Source: Microbacterium atlanticum (GTDB taxonomy: Bacteria; Actinomycetota; Actinomycetes; Actinomycetales; Microbacteriaceae). Taken from it: a stretch of DNA of 64,000 nucleotides. The notes beneath the pieces were generated by a model. That model made no database searches, was not told the DNA's origin, and was given only the letters and a program-made list of their open reading frames with translations. The translations under genes were made by a program, and so were the position numbers. This document shows, piece by piece, positions 9,501 to 17,789 of this stretch (position 1 is its first letter; the number at the start of each line of letters is the position of its first letter). The stretch spans positions 3,472,001-3,536,000 of the forward strand of contig NZ_CP063813.1 of assembly GCF_015277815.1 (NCBI RefSeq), given 5' to 3'.

Positions 9501-9778
9501 GCCTCCACGACATCGCGCGGGTCGTCGTCAACGGCGTCGACTGCGGCGTCGCCTGGACGGCGCCTTTCCGGGTGGAGGTCACCGCGGCGCTGCGGGTCGG
9601 CGCCAACGTGATCGAGGTGGCGGTGGCGACCCCCTGGCGCAACCGGCTGGTCGCCGAGGCCGGGCATCCATCGGGCGAGATCTTCCCGCCGATGACGGAG
9701 GTGTTCGAGCCGTCGGCCGAGCCGCTGCCCGCGGGGCTCGCAGGACCGGTCACCGTCCGTCTTGAGAATGGCGGCTGA
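6557..9778 (+). CDS. GH106-family glycoside hydrolase (alpha-L-rhamnosidase-like)
   Basis: 1073-residue protein of the GH106 type, recognised from the N-terminal RPRAWWHWMDGNVDPAGI stretch, the TIM-barrel core, and a C-terminal beta-sandwich (about 940-1070) ending with VATPWRNRLVAEAG. GH106 enzymes remove alpha-L-rhamnose from flavonoid glycosides and plant polysaccharides. No signal peptide is visible, so it should act inside the cell on imported rhamnosides. GAGGATGAGGGA precedes the ATG. Divergent from the C-glycoside operon and followed by its sugar-binding protein, which suggests that rhamnosylated glycosides are substrates. Confidence 0.8.
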   Translation: MSTTPPSAPSSGLWARFVDPPDDARPRAWWHWMDGNVDPAGIVRDLTWLHSVGVRGVQLFEGGMGVPQIVPERVRPGTTAWREAIGIAQRTAADLGLELAVATSAGWSATGGPWVEPRDAMKKVVWSEAVVHGGGRRAVELPPLPGAAGLFQDAARWGAATREPWATDWRVVALPADDAHAVLVPDRVHASAPVGDDACLTDGSFERALALPRDPDGWSSAWLEVEFEEPVTVGAVTVGLPGPRGFGAAPPPDAVLEAGDGEDLRPVATLEATTVPARTATFPPVTARRFRLVLSGASAAEALPPAADGVRTPPVLRRSDAFLVSEFALRAGGRIHHAEAKAGFGVVADYYAVDTDRAADAASVAPADVHDLTDLVQGGRLEWDAPPGRWRILRLGASLTGQTNGPALPDATGLEVDKLDGARVAAFLRRHLAEFGAESFDALLSDSIESGSQNWTEDVAERFLELRGYDLTPWLPTLAGYLVGGAEASDRFLYDYRRTLAELLATEYYGTLASEAQRRGMIYYAEALEDRRPQLGDDLAMRAHADVPMGAMWTFDPASGPKPTYVADIKGAASVAHLHGSRWTGAEAFTSFDRPWSSSPRSLKHVADLQLALGVTRFCIHTSPHQPLGAPPPGVALAPFLGQAFTVNETWADMAGPWIDYLARSCALLSAGEPAVEIAVFIGEEAPVTALFGDAYDTAVPDGFDFDYVGSDALALLRVGDDGALRSPGARYRLLFLGGSSRRLTVATLRHVKRLLDAGATIVGPAPDSSPSLGDDDGEFRRLRQEVWAAGREAGRVIATSDLAAALALLDLRPEFEITGAPVRTIARLVDGHRVTFLANPAGHDVRVRILVPERVGALSAWDPVELRAVALPAVRADGARLAVDVTLPAFGSLFVVPDAAGAAPTAPAATQVHAASVRPLGGRGWTLALPGRREIALAVGPGLWTELGADGSGFSGTGIYRAEFDVSETVEDGRAWIDLGRLHDIARVVVNGVDCGVAWTAPFRVEVTAALRVGANVIEVAVATPWRNRLVAEAGHPSGEIFPPMTEVFEPSAEPLPAGLAGPVTVRLENGG

Positions 9779-9927
9779 TCAGCCCGATTGCGGATCAGTG
9801 GGACTATTGCACCGCATAAACAATACTAATGTCAGAAACGAGCCAATGTGTGTCAGAGTGAGTTCGCGGCCAGGTGCCGAGCCAGCAATCCCGATGCTGG
9901 CGACAACGAAGTCATGAAAGGGTCGAA
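9779..9927. promoter_or_regulatory. Upstream region of the sugar-binding lipoprotein
   Basis: 149-bp gap with an AT-rich island (TTGCAC at 9807-9812, then CATAAACAATACTAATG). The word ACTAATGT at 9825-9832 matches the minus strand of the divergent promoter at 6483-6490. A separate promoter for the lipoprotein is likely; the exact -10 is not clear. Confidence 0.45.
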
Positions 9928-11229
9928 ATGCCACAGCACACAGCTTCCCGGCTCCGGTGGTCGCTCTTGGCGGCACCGCTTGCGGGAGTCCTCATCCTTG
10001 CCGGTTGCGCGGGCGGCGGCGACGACGACGGAGGCGACAGCAACGACGGCGGGGGCGACACCGCGGCCGGCTTCTCGCTCATGGTCGCGCAGGCCAACGA
10101 CCAGGACGACTACTGGGGCGAGACCGCTGCCAAATACACGGAGCAGACCGGTGTCGAGATCGAGGTCATCCCCTATCCGTCCGACGCGTACAACACGCAG
10201 GTCACGACGCAGCTTCAGGCCGGCAACGCGGCCGACATGATGATTCTCGCCCCCGGAACCGGCCAGCCCATCTCTGTGGTGAACCTCGCCGAGGCGGGCT
10301 TCCTCGAGCCGCTGAACGAGACGTCCGCCGCCACGATCCCCGCCGGAACAGAGGCCGAGTACTCCTTCGACGGTGACATCTTCGCGCAGCCGGCGGCTCT
10401 CGTGCCGGTCGGCTTCATCTACAACGCCCCCGGCGGCGAAGAGGTCGGCATCGACGAGTACCCGACCACCTACGAGGATCTCCTCGAGGCCTGCACCACG
10501 GCACGCGACGGCGGGAAGACCTTCACGGTGCTCGCCGGCGGCGTGCCCTTCAACACCGGCCTGTTCTCGATGCTCGTCTCGGCGACGCGCGTCTACGCCG
10601 AGACGCCCGACTGGAACGAGCAGCGCGCTGCCGGCGACGTCACCTTCGCCGACAGCGGCTGGCGTGACGTTCTCGAGGACGTCATCGAGATGAACGACGG
10701 CGGGTGCTTCCAGGACGGTGTCGCGGGCGGCACGTTCGACAGCATCACGCAGGGCATCGGCGGCCAGACGTCGCTCACCGCCGCCGTCCCGGGCTCCGCG
10801 GCATCCTCGATCGCGGCCGGCACCGGCCTGGATCTGAACGTGCAGGCGTTCCCGCCGGCAGACGGCGGCGACCCGTACACGCTCGCGTCGGCGAACTACG
10901 CTTGGGCCGTGAACGCGTCGTCGGACGACGACGTGAAGGCGTCGGCGCAGGAGTTCCTCGACTGGCTCGCAACTCCGGAGGAGTCGCAGGCGTTCGCCGA
11001 CCTGTCGGGCTTCGTGCCGATCACGGGCGCCACGGCCGACAACCTGCTGCCCATTTACGAGCCGATCGGCGACCTGCTGGAGAACGGCGACTACGCGGGC
11101 CTGCCCAACGCGACCTGGCCCAACCCCGCCGTGTACGACGCGCTCGGCACCGGCGTGCAGGGCCTCCTGACCGGCCAGAAGACGGTCGACCAGGTGCTCG
11201 AGGAGATGGACGCGGCCTGGGACAGCTGA
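9928..11229 (+). CDS. Sugar ABC transporter substrate-binding lipoprotein (CUT1)
   Basis: 433-residue extracellular solute-binding protein, family 1. It has an N-terminal signal with lipobox LAGC at about residues 24-27 and an acidic Gly/Asp-rich linker, so it is lipid-anchored to the outer face of the membrane. The start MPQHTASR is preferred over an upstream in-frame Met because it begins a proper signal peptide and has AAAGGG upstream. It pairs with the permeases at 4604-6404. Ends 20 bp before a strong hairpin. Confidence 0.9.
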   Translation: MPQHTASRLRWSLLAAPLAGVLILAGCAGGGDDDGGDSNDGGGDTAAGFSLMVAQANDQDDYWGETAAKYTEQTGVEIEVIPYPSDAYNTQVTTQLQAGNAADMMILAPGTGQPISVVNLAEAGFLEPLNETSAATIPAGTEAEYSFDGDIFAQPAALVPVGFIYNAPGGEEVGIDEYPTTYEDLLEACTTARDGGKTFTVLAGGVPFNTGLFSMLVSATRVYAETPDWNEQRAAGDVTFADSGWRDVLEDVIEMNDGGCFQDGVAGGTFDSITQGIGGQTSLTAAVPGSAASSIAAGTGLDLNVQAFPPADGGDPYTLASANYAWAVNASSDDDVKASAQEFLDWLATPEESQAFADLSGFVPITGATADNLLPIYEPIGDLLENGDYAGLPNATWPNPAVYDALGTGVQGLLTGQKTVDQVLEEMDAAWDS

Positions 11230-11248
11230 GTCCGCACCGCTGAACCGC

Positions 11249-11286
11249 GGAATGCCGCCCGGGGCCTCGGCCCCGGGCGGCATTCC
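11249..11286. terminator. Strong hairpin terminator between convergent genes
   Basis: Perfect 18-bp inverted repeat with a 2-base centre (TC), followed by CTTTCCTC. It lies 20 bp after the lipoprotein stop and serves the rightward transcript; the symmetrical stem may also stop the convergent GH43 transcript. Confidence 0.85.
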
Positions 11287-11333
11287 CTTTCCTCACACTC
11301 GGACAGATCCGAGGAGATGGCCAGAAACGAGGA

Positions 11334-11349
11334 CGGATGCCGGCATCCG
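11334..11349. repeat. 16-bp palindrome of GGATGCC words
   Basis: CGGATGCC followed directly by GGCATCCG, a perfect palindrome 50 bp past the convergent GH43 stop. Same head-to-head word pair as at 4549-4568 and 45385-45411. Confidence 0.6.
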
Positions 11350-11399
11350 CTCCTCTTCTCCGCCGAATCTCCTCCGATTCGCCGCCGGCGGCCTCGGCG

Positions 11400-12872
11400 T
11401 CAGCCGAGCGGGCGGTACCGGAAGTCGCGGAAGCGGACCGCGCCTTTCCCGGCGGCGTACAGCGCGGGACGAAGGCTCAAGAGGTCGGCCATCGTGTTGG
11501 CGTGATATCCCGACACCTCGTACCGGATCGCGTGGCGGGTCCACTGGCCGCCGGGCTCCCGGTACCAGCCGGTGACGATGTGCTCGTCGTTGCGCAGGCG
11601 CAGCTGCAGGCGACGAACGGCGGGCGCCGGCTCCCGCCAGTGCGTGACGTGCCCGCCGGCGTAGCTGCGCATCCGCTCGGCGTCGATGCCCATGCCGCAG
11701 AAGAGCCGGTCGTTGAAGAAGAGGAGAAGGCCCCCCTCGGCGTCGTCGCCGACGAGTTCGAGATCGACCTCCACCTCGTAGGAGTGGTCGCCGGTGAGGA
11801 CGGCGAGCGGTGAGGTGTCGCCGGGACCCGTGCCCTTTCCGCTGAGCACGAGGCCGTCGTCGAGCGCGAGGCGCGCCGTCTCACCGGGCTGCGGTGCGTG
11901 GAACGCCCACCGCTCACCGAGTCGCAGGGTCGAGAAGTCGTCGTGGTACGCCGCGGGCGGCCTTTGCGCCGCAGCGCCCGCGGGAGCCTCCACATCGGCC
12001 CCGATGTCGCCGCGCACCCCGAGGGGCCAGCCGTCGTCCGACCACGCGATCGGCTCGAGGAGAATCTGCCGTCCCAGGGTGCGGTACCCGTTCTCATAGC
12101 CGTGCGAGATCATCCACCAGTCACCGGCCGGCCCGGGCAGCATCGTCGCGTGTCCTCGCGACCACCAGGTCTGCGAGGCATCCGTCGTCCTCGCGACGGG
12201 ATTGTGCGGGCTGTTCTCCCACGGCCCATGGATCGATCGCGACCGCGCGACGATGACCATGTGCCCCGTGGGCGGACCACCCGTGCCGCCCACGGCGCTG
12301 ACGAGGTAGAACCAGTCGCCGCGCCGGAACAGCTTGGGCCCCTCGAGCGCGTACGCCTCGGTGATCCAGTCGTCGGGGTAGCGCCAGCCGTCGTACACCT
12401 GCTCGAGCTCGCCGTCGGTTGCCAGACCGTCGTCGGTGAGCGCGATGCGACGGATGCCGTTGACGAAGAGGTAGCGTCTGCCGTCCTCCCCGACCACGTG
12501 GCCGGGGTCGATCGCCCACCGGATCCCCAGGTCGATGGGCTCTGACCACGGACCCGCCATCGAGTCGGCGTGGATCACGAAGATCGACGGGGCGGTCAGC
12601 GGCGACCACGGTGCGGGGATGAACGGGATGTAGATGAAGAAGCGGCCGTCGTGCTCGGCGATGTCGACCGCGAACGTGCTGCCCAGCGGCTCGGGAAGCG
12701 CCGCGCACTCGTAGGTCCAGTTCACGAGGTCGCGCGAGCGGTAGAGCAGCAGTCCCGGCGCGGCCTCGAACGACGAGTACGTCATCCAGTACTCGCCGCC
12801 CACCTTGATGACGGCCGGGTCGGGCCGGTCCCCACCCAGGACGGGATTGCGGAACGTGGTCCGGTCAGCCAT
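11400..12872 (-). CDS. GH43-family glycosidase (beta-xylosidase / arabinofuranosidase-like)
   Basis: 490-residue five-bladed beta-propeller glycosidase. The three family acids are visible: the base Asp in RPDPAV (residue about 18), the pKa-tuning Asp in AIDPGH, and the acid Glu in ALEGPKL. A C-terminal beta-sandwich (about 320-490) contains HDDFSTLRLGERW. No signal peptide is seen, so it is probably intracellular. Last gene of the leftward operon with the esterase and fused deglycosidases; it may trim xylose or arabinose from glycoside side chains. Confidence 0.85.
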   Translation of the reverse strand: MADRTTFRNPVLGGDRPDPAVIKVGGEYWMTYSSFEAAPGLLLYRSRDLVNWTYECAALPEPLGSTFAVDIAEHDGRFFIYIPFIPAPWSPLTAPSIFVIHADSMAGPWSEPIDLGIRWAIDPGHVVGEDGRRYLFVNGIRRIALTDDGLATDGELEQVYDGWRYPDDWITEAYALEGPKLFRRGDWFYLVSAVGGTGGPPTGHMVIVARSRSIHGPWENSPHNPVARTTDASQTWWSRGHATMLPGPAGDWWMISHGYENGYRTLGRQILLEPIAWSDDGWPLGVRGDIGADVEAPAGAAAQRPPAAYHDDFSTLRLGERWAFHAPQPGETARLALDDGLVLSGKGTGPGDTSPLAVLTGDHSYEVEVDLELVGDDAEGGLLLFFNDRLFCGMGIDAERMRSYAGGHVTHWREPAPAVRRLQLRLRNDEHIVTGWYREPGGQWTRHAIRYEVSGYHANTMADLLSLRPALYAAGKGAVRFRDFRYRPLG

Positions 12873-12892
12873 CTGTCACCTCTCCGCGACTC

Positions 12893-13804
12893 TCATCGGG
12901 CGATCCACTCGGCGATCGCCTCGACCGTCGGCAGCGCGGTGGGGTCGGCGGGCTCGTTGATGTGCCCGTGGTCGGCGCCCGGCTCCAGCCGCAGTTCGAT
13001 CGCGACACCGGCCTCCTCGAGCTGGCGGGCGAACGCCTCACCCGACGGGCGCAGGCCGTCGTGCTCGCACACGACGACCAGCGTCGGGGGGAACCCCTCG
13101 GACGGCCCGAGGGCGGCGAACGCATGCGGATCGGCCAGCACGGCCGGCGAGCCCGCGAAGTTGGATGCGAGGGAGCCGTGCGGGGAGTCCGGGTCGACCT
13201 CGCTCGACGCGTCGGGACCGTTCGGGTGCACGACGGGGTAGACGAGGACGAGCCCGGCCGGGCCCGGCTCGGCGGCATCCCGCAGCCGCGCCGTGGCACC
13301 GGCGGTGAGGTTGCCGCCGGCGCTCGCACCGCCCAGCGCGACGGCCGACGCCGGCACGCCGAACAGCTCCTCGGCGTTCGCGATCGCGTGACGCCAGGCG
13401 GCGAGCACGTCGTCCGAGGGCTCCGGGAAGTGCACCTCGCCGAGGCACTTCACGTAGTCCACGGCGAGCACCGGGACGCCGCGGGCCGCGAGCTCCATGG
13501 CCACCCAGTGCGATTCCGGCATGTCGAGGTGCCCCCCGATGAAGGCGCCGCCGTGCACCCACACCAGAGCGCGACCGGATGCCTCGGCCGAGGCATCCCG
13601 GTACAACCGACCCGGCACGAGCCGCCCACGCGGCCCGTCGATGCGGAGGTCGGTCGTCTCGACATCCGCGAGGCGCGGGAAGCGCCTCTTCAGCGAGGCC
13701 GTGTCGATGTCGGTGCGCGGGTCGGCCGGCTCGCCGTGCTCGCGGAACAGCCGCAGCACCTCGGAGAGCGGCAGCGTGCGGAAGTCGACCTCGGTGTCAG
13801 ACAC
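12893..13804 (-). CDS. Alpha/beta hydrolase (hormone-sensitive-lipase family esterase)
   Basis: 303-residue alpha/beta-hydrolase-3 protein. The oxyanion motif is HGGAF, the nucleophile elbow GGASAGGN (Ser in the centre), with the acid in EHDGLRP and the His in GADHGH. Start chosen at the GTG that overlaps the upstream stop by 8 nt; a longer in-frame reading is an antisense-like extension rich in Arg/Ser. In this operon it could remove acetyl or acyl groups from decorated glycosides. Confidence 0.85.
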   Translation of the reverse strand: MSDTEVDFRTLPLSEVLRLFREHGEPADPRTDIDTASLKRRFPRLADVETTDLRIDGPRGRLVPGRLYRDASAEASGRALVWVHGGAFIGGHLDMPESHWVAMELAARGVPVLAVDYVKCLGEVHFPEPSDDVLAAWRHAIANAEELFGVPASAVALGGASAGGNLTAGATARLRDAAEPGPAGLVLVYPVVHPNGPDASSEVDPDSPHGSLASNFAGSPAVLADPHAFAALGPSEGFPPTLVVVCEHDGLRPSGEAFARQLEEAGVAIELRLEPGADHGHINEPADPTALPTVEAIAEWIAR

Positions 13805-15278
13805 GGGCGCCGGCCACCGCGCGCATCGAGCGCCGGATGAGGTCGTGCTGCCTGCGCACGAGGAGCAGCGGGTCGACCTCGCCCAGCTCGGCGAACGCGT
13901 GCCCCTCCCACTCGCTCGACCAGTAGCCTCGGTAGCCGCCCTCGACGAAGACGCGAACGAGCTCGGGGTAGTCGATCGCCGGCTCCTGGCCGTCCTCGTC
14001 GATGTCGTAGAACTTCGCGTGCACGTGCAGGATCTGCGGCATGATGTCGGCCCACTCGCGAGGGTCGACGTGCCCGTGCATGTTGAACGCGAGGTGCGCG
14101 AACGCGCCGAGACGCCCGGGATCGAAGTCCCGGCCCTGGAGGTAGCCGATGAACTCCTGCTGCCGTTCGCGCATCGAGGCGTCCGTCGCCCAGATCTGCT
14201 GCAGCCGCTCGACCGCCTCATCGTCGAGACCGGCGCGGCGGACGGCGCGCAGCAGCGTGGGCGACATCGCGTGCATGGTCGAGGAGAAGTCGGCGACGAA
14301 GCCGAGCAGCGGTGAGTCGAGGTCGGCGTAGACGTCGCGCACCTTCATGATCTCGGGTGAGTTCGGGCCCATCGGGGCGTGGATCTCATACGCGAGCTTG
14401 AGCTCGAGGGTCTCGGCGACCGGCAGCAGGCGTCGCAGCAGCTCGGGTTTGGCGCTCTGGATGCGCACGAGCGGGAAGCCCAGCTTCTTCGCGCCCTGGA
14501 ACAGCCGCTCACTGAACGCAAACTCCTCGTCGGGCGTCATGTCGCGGTCACGGCGGCGACCCATGTCGAGGTTCGCGCCGAACGAGCTCGCATCGAAGCC
14601 GTGGCGGTCGAACGCGGCGCGCCACTGCACGACGAACTCGTCCGAGACCACGGGGTACGTCGGCAGCACCTGGGAGGCCACGATCTCGATCCCCGGTCCG
14701 ATGCCGAGCTCGGCCACACGGTCCAGCAGCCCGTCGAAGTCGTACCAGCCGGCGCGGAACTCCGCGCTCGCCGAGTACAGGGTGAGGCCGAGCTGGAAGG
14801 GGTCGTCCGCGGCGGCAGGGGGCGGGGGCGCCACATCCGACGTGGTCGCGAGAGGTGCGGCATCCGTCTCCGTCACGGTCAGCGTGAGCGACTGCCGGAC
14901 GATGTTGGGCACGTAGAGGCCGGGCCCGCCGTCCTCGCCCGGCGCGATCTGCATGTACGGCAGGCGCAGCTCGCCGAAGATCTCGATGGCGTGCGCCTCG
15001 CCGAGGGCGGCGGGCTGGTCGAGGCGGACGACGAGGAGCGGATGCTGCTGCAGGAACCACAGCGTCTCGCTCTGCTGCGGCAGCTCGGCGACCGCGTACC
15101 GGCGCCCGGCGAGCTCGAAGGCGAGGTCGCCTGCAGGGATCTCGGTGCCGTCGACCGTGACGCGCAGGGTTGAGACGGACGAGAGCCACAAGCTGCGGTA
15201 CCAGGGGATCGTGAGCTTGAGCGCGAGCCCCTCGGGGTGCGGGCGGAGGCTGTCTTCGGCGATGAGTCCGTTGGGCAT
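13797..15278 (-). CDS. Fused C-deglycosidase-like protein: DUF6379 beta domain + TIM-barrel alpha domain
   Basis: 493-residue protein that joins a DUF6379-like beta-subunit domain (about 1-125, including LKLTIPWYRSLWLS and ELRLPYMQIAPGE) to a TIM-barrel alpha domain (about 155-480) through a Pro/Ala linker (PPPPAAADD). The barrel has YEIHAP, ADFSSTMHAMS, HVHAKFYDID and SSEWEGH, which carry likely metal ligands. It starts at MPNGLIAED with GGAGA upstream. Known C-deglycosidases have these as two chains, so this is a natural fusion. Substrate unknown; regulation probably by the LysR at 16815. Confidence 0.75.
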   Translation of the reverse strand: MPNGLIAEDSLRPHPEGLALKLTIPWYRSLWLSSVSTLRVTVDGTEIPAGDLAFELAGRRYAVAELPQQSETLWFLQQHPLLVVRLDQPAALGEAHAIEIFGELRLPYMQIAPGEDGGPGLYVPNIVRQSLTLTVTETDAAPLATTSDVAPPPPAAADDPFQLGLTLYSASAEFRAGWYDFDGLLDRVAELGIGPGIEIVASQVLPTYPVVSDEFVVQWRAAFDRHGFDASSFGANLDMGRRRDRDMTPDEEFAFSERLFQGAKKLGFPLVRIQSAKPELLRRLLPVAETLELKLAYEIHAPMGPNSPEIMKVRDVYADLDSPLLGFVADFSSTMHAMSPTLLRAVRRAGLDDEAVERLQQIWATDASMRERQQEFIGYLQGRDFDPGRLGAFAHLAFNMHGHVDPREWADIMPQILHVHAKFYDIDEDGQEPAIDYPELVRVFVEGGYRGYWSSEWEGHAFAELGEVDPLLLVRRQHDLIRRSMRAVAGARV

Positions 15279-15298
15279 GGTCTTCTCCGGTGGGTGCG

Positions 15299-16600
15299 TC
15301 AGAGACGGGAGGCGATCGAGCGGATGAGCGAGTGCTGGCGGCGCACCTGCTCGATGGAGCGCCACGGGGTGCGCTCCCCCTCGTACTCGCTGGAGAGGTA
15401 GCCGGTGTAGCCGGCGTCCTTGAGGGCACGCAGCACCGGCTCCCAGGGGATCTGCTGATCCTCGAGGTTCTCGTCGATCTCGTGGAACTTCGCCTGGATG
15501 AAGACGACGTACTTCGCGATGTCGGCGATGTCGGCGGGGTCCACCGCGATCCCGTCCATGAAGGCGGGGCGACGGCCGGGCAGCTCACCGGGCTTCAGCG
15601 GAATCGGACGGTCCTGGAAGATGCCGGTGTCCAGCAGCAGCCCGAAGTGCTTCGTGCCGGTGCGCTCGATGAGCCCGATGTAGTCGTCGACCACCTCGTG
15701 CCTGATGGGCGTCGGCGAGTGGATCTCGGGGCAGATGACGACGTCGAGCTCGGCGGCGAGGTCGAGCGACCGCTCGACCGACTCGGTCCAGATCGGGTGT
15801 GGGATCAGGTCGCTCGAGACGACGCCGATCTTCGGCCGCACGAAGCGGAAGCCCAGCTGCTTCGCGAGCCGGAGGTCGCGCTGCAGCATCGCGGCGCCCT
15901 CCGTCGCCGTGAGGTCGCGCGCGTTCGCGCCGCTGGAGTGCAGCCGCGTGTCGATCCACGACCCGTAGTTCGTCGGCTCCAGCGAGTAGGTCTCGAGCAG
16001 GGCGAACCAGCGGTCGATCCAGGCGGTGGTGGGTTCGGGGTACCGCTCGATGTGCCCCTCGCCGAGGATCTCGATCCCCGTCGCGCCGACGTCGGAGACC
16101 GCGGCGAAGGCGGTCTCGAGGTCCATCACCGTGCCGTAGTCGGTCATGAAGCTGTAGAGGCTCACGCCGTACTGGAAAGGGCCGCCGTCCTCCGCCGACG
16201 TGAGGGTGATGTGGCGCGAGACGTCGTACGTCGAGGGCTGATGCTCCTTGGGGATGTACGACATGCGCAGGCGCAGCTGGATCGAGACCTCGTGCGTCCC
16301 CTCCGGCAGCCCGCCCGGGTGGGGCACCGTGACGATCGCCGCCTCCTCCAGCGGCCAGCGCACGCCGTCGGAGTCCCACAGTTCCTGCAGCGAGTACGTC
16401 CGGTCGCCGAACGTCCACCGCGGCACATCGGCGGGAACGTCGACGAGGTCGCCGACGCGCACCGAGACGCCGTCGATGAGGGATGCCGCCATCCCGCGGT
16501 ACGACGGCATGCGCAGGCGGAACTGGAAGCCGGTCACCTCACCCCCGTCGCGGACGTTGCGGAAGCCGACGGACTGGATGAGGTCTCGTTCGAGAAGCAT
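15299..16600 (-). CDS. Second fused C-deglycosidase-like protein: DUF6379 + TIM barrel
   Basis: 433-residue protein with the same order: a DUF6379-like domain (about 1-130, FRLRMPSYRGMAASLIDG and LRLRMSYIPKEH) and a TIM barrel (about 140-425) with VICPEIHSPTP, LLLDTGIF, FIQAKFHEID and SSEYEGE. Its sequence is clearly diverged from the neighbouring fused gene (20 bp downstream), so the pair is an old duplication or a functional heteropair. First gene of the operon opposite the LysR regulator. Confidence 0.75.
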   Translation of the reverse strand: MLLERDLIQSVGFRNVRDGGEVTGFQFRLRMPSYRGMAASLIDGVSVRVGDLVDVPADVPRWTFGDRTYSLQELWDSDGVRWPLEEAAIVTVPHPGGLPEGTHEVSIQLRLRMSYIPKEHQPSTYDVSRHITLTSAEDGGPFQYGVSLYSFMTDYGTVMDLETAFAAVSDVGATGIEILGEGHIERYPEPTTAWIDRWFALLETYSLEPTNYGSWIDTRLHSSGANARDLTATEGAAMLQRDLRLAKQLGFRFVRPKIGVVSSDLIPHPIWTESVERSLDLAAELDVVICPEIHSPTPIRHEVVDDYIGLIERTGTKHFGLLLDTGIFQDRPIPLKPGELPGRRPAFMDGIAVDPADIADIAKYVVFIQAKFHEIDENLEDQQIPWEPVLRALKDAGYTGYLSSEYEGERTPWRSIEQVRRQHSLIRSIASRL

Positions 16601-16814
16601 CGATGCTCACTCTCTGGGTCGTGACCGCGCGGATGGCAGGCCGGGAGCAGTTCGAGCATACCAGTGTTAGGCGTGAAAGCGACATAAGTGGGTTGGATGC
16701 GGGCATAACCGAGACACCGTCAGCCCATCGCCGCGGGCGATGCCACCTACCGACCACATAGACAGCGCGGATACACTGGGGGGAGGCATCCCGAACCCGG
16801 AGGAGCACATCGAC
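16601..16814. promoter_or_regulatory. Divergent promoter region, fused deglycosidase operon / LysR
   Basis: A 214-bp spacer between the leftward operon and the LysR gene, with a less GC-rich core at about 16655-16705. LysR proteins normally bind such a shared spacer. GGAGGAG at about 16798-16804 is the ribosome site that favours the GTG at 16815. I could not assign a convincing T-N11-A box. Confidence 0.5.
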
Positions 16815-17789
16815 GTGTCGGACCAACCGCTCCTCTCCCGGCTGGATCTCAACCTGCTCGTCGCCCTGGACGCCCTCCTGACCGAGCGCAGCGTCACCCG
16901 CGCCGCCGAGCGGCTGCACCTCAGCCAACCCGCGCTGAGCGCCTCGCTCGCACGCCTCCGCACGCACTTCAACGACCCGATCCTCGCGCGGCGCGGCAAC
17001 ACCTACGAGCTCACCCCGCTCGCGCTCCGGCTGACGGAGCACACCACGACCGCGCTCGAGGCCGCTCGCCGCGTCTTCGAGAGCCAGGCGACCTGGAGCC
17101 CGCGCGACTCCACGCGCGAGTTCTCCGTCTACGGATCCGACTACGGGTTCGCCACCATCGGCAGCGAGGTGTCGCGCCTGGCCGCCGAGTCCGCGCCGGG
17201 GGTCCGCTTCCGGTTCATGCTGCACAACCCGTCGATCGTCGACGACGCCCTCAACCGCCTGCGGGCCGCCGACGGCATGGTGATCCCGCACGGCCACCTC
17301 ACCGACCTCCCCTACGCCGACCTCTGGCGCGACGACTGGGTGGTCGTCGCGTCGGCGAGCAACGACCTGGTCGGCGACGAGCTCAGCATGGACGTGCTCG
17401 GCGCGCTGCCCTGGGTGTTCACCTACCAGTCGCGCACGGCGTTCACCTCGGCGGCGCGGCAGCTGCAGCAGCTCGGCATCGAGCCGCGCGTCGAGGCGGT
17501 CGTGGAGAGCTTCCTCGCCCTGCCCCACTTCATCGCCGGCACGGACCGTCTCGGCCTCATCCAGGCCGGCCTCGCACACGTCGCCGAGTCGGTCGCCGGC
17601 GTCCGCACGCTGCCGGCGCCCTTCGACGCCACACCCGTGGTCAACGCGCTGTGGTGGCATCCCGTCCACGGCCGTGATCCCGAGCACGCGTGGATGCGCG
17701 GCATCTTCGAGCAGGCCGCGGCCAACGTGTCGGCACGTCGGTCGCCGTCGGAAGCGGTCGCCAGCGCGGAGGTCACGGCTCGAGCGTGA
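16815..17789 (+). CDS. LysR-family transcriptional regulator
   Basis: 324-residue LysR protein (GTG start, GGAGGAG ten bases upstream; a longer ATG reading from 16740 is possible). N-terminal winged HTH with SVTRAAERLHLSQPALSASLARLR and a C-terminal periplasmic-binding-like effector domain. The wing region PILARRGNTYELT resembles NodD/NahR-type regulators that sense plant aromatics. Divergent from the fused deglycosidase operon, its likely target. The 3' end overlaps the convergent thioesterase gene by 17 nt. Confidence 0.85.
   Translation: MSDQPLLSRLDLNLLVALDALLTERSVTRAAERLHLSQPALSASLARLRTHFNDPILARRGNTYELTPLALRLTEHTTTALEAARRVFESQATWSPRDSTREFSVYGSDYGFATIGSEVSRLAAESAPGVRFRFMLHNPSIVDDALNRLRAADGMVIPHGHLTDLPYADLWRDDWVVVASASNDLVGDELSMDVLGALPWVFTYQSRTAFTSAARQLQQLGIEPRVEAVVESFLALPHFIAGTDRLGLIQAGLAHVAESVAGVRTLPAPFDATPVVNALWWHPVHGRDPEHAWMRGIFEQAAANVSARRSPSEAVASAEVTARA

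Noticed and set aside
16740..16814. ATG at 16740 as the LysR start
   Set aside because: The extra 25 residues have no LysR character and the GGAGGAG site lies just before the GTG at 16815; kept as an alternative only.
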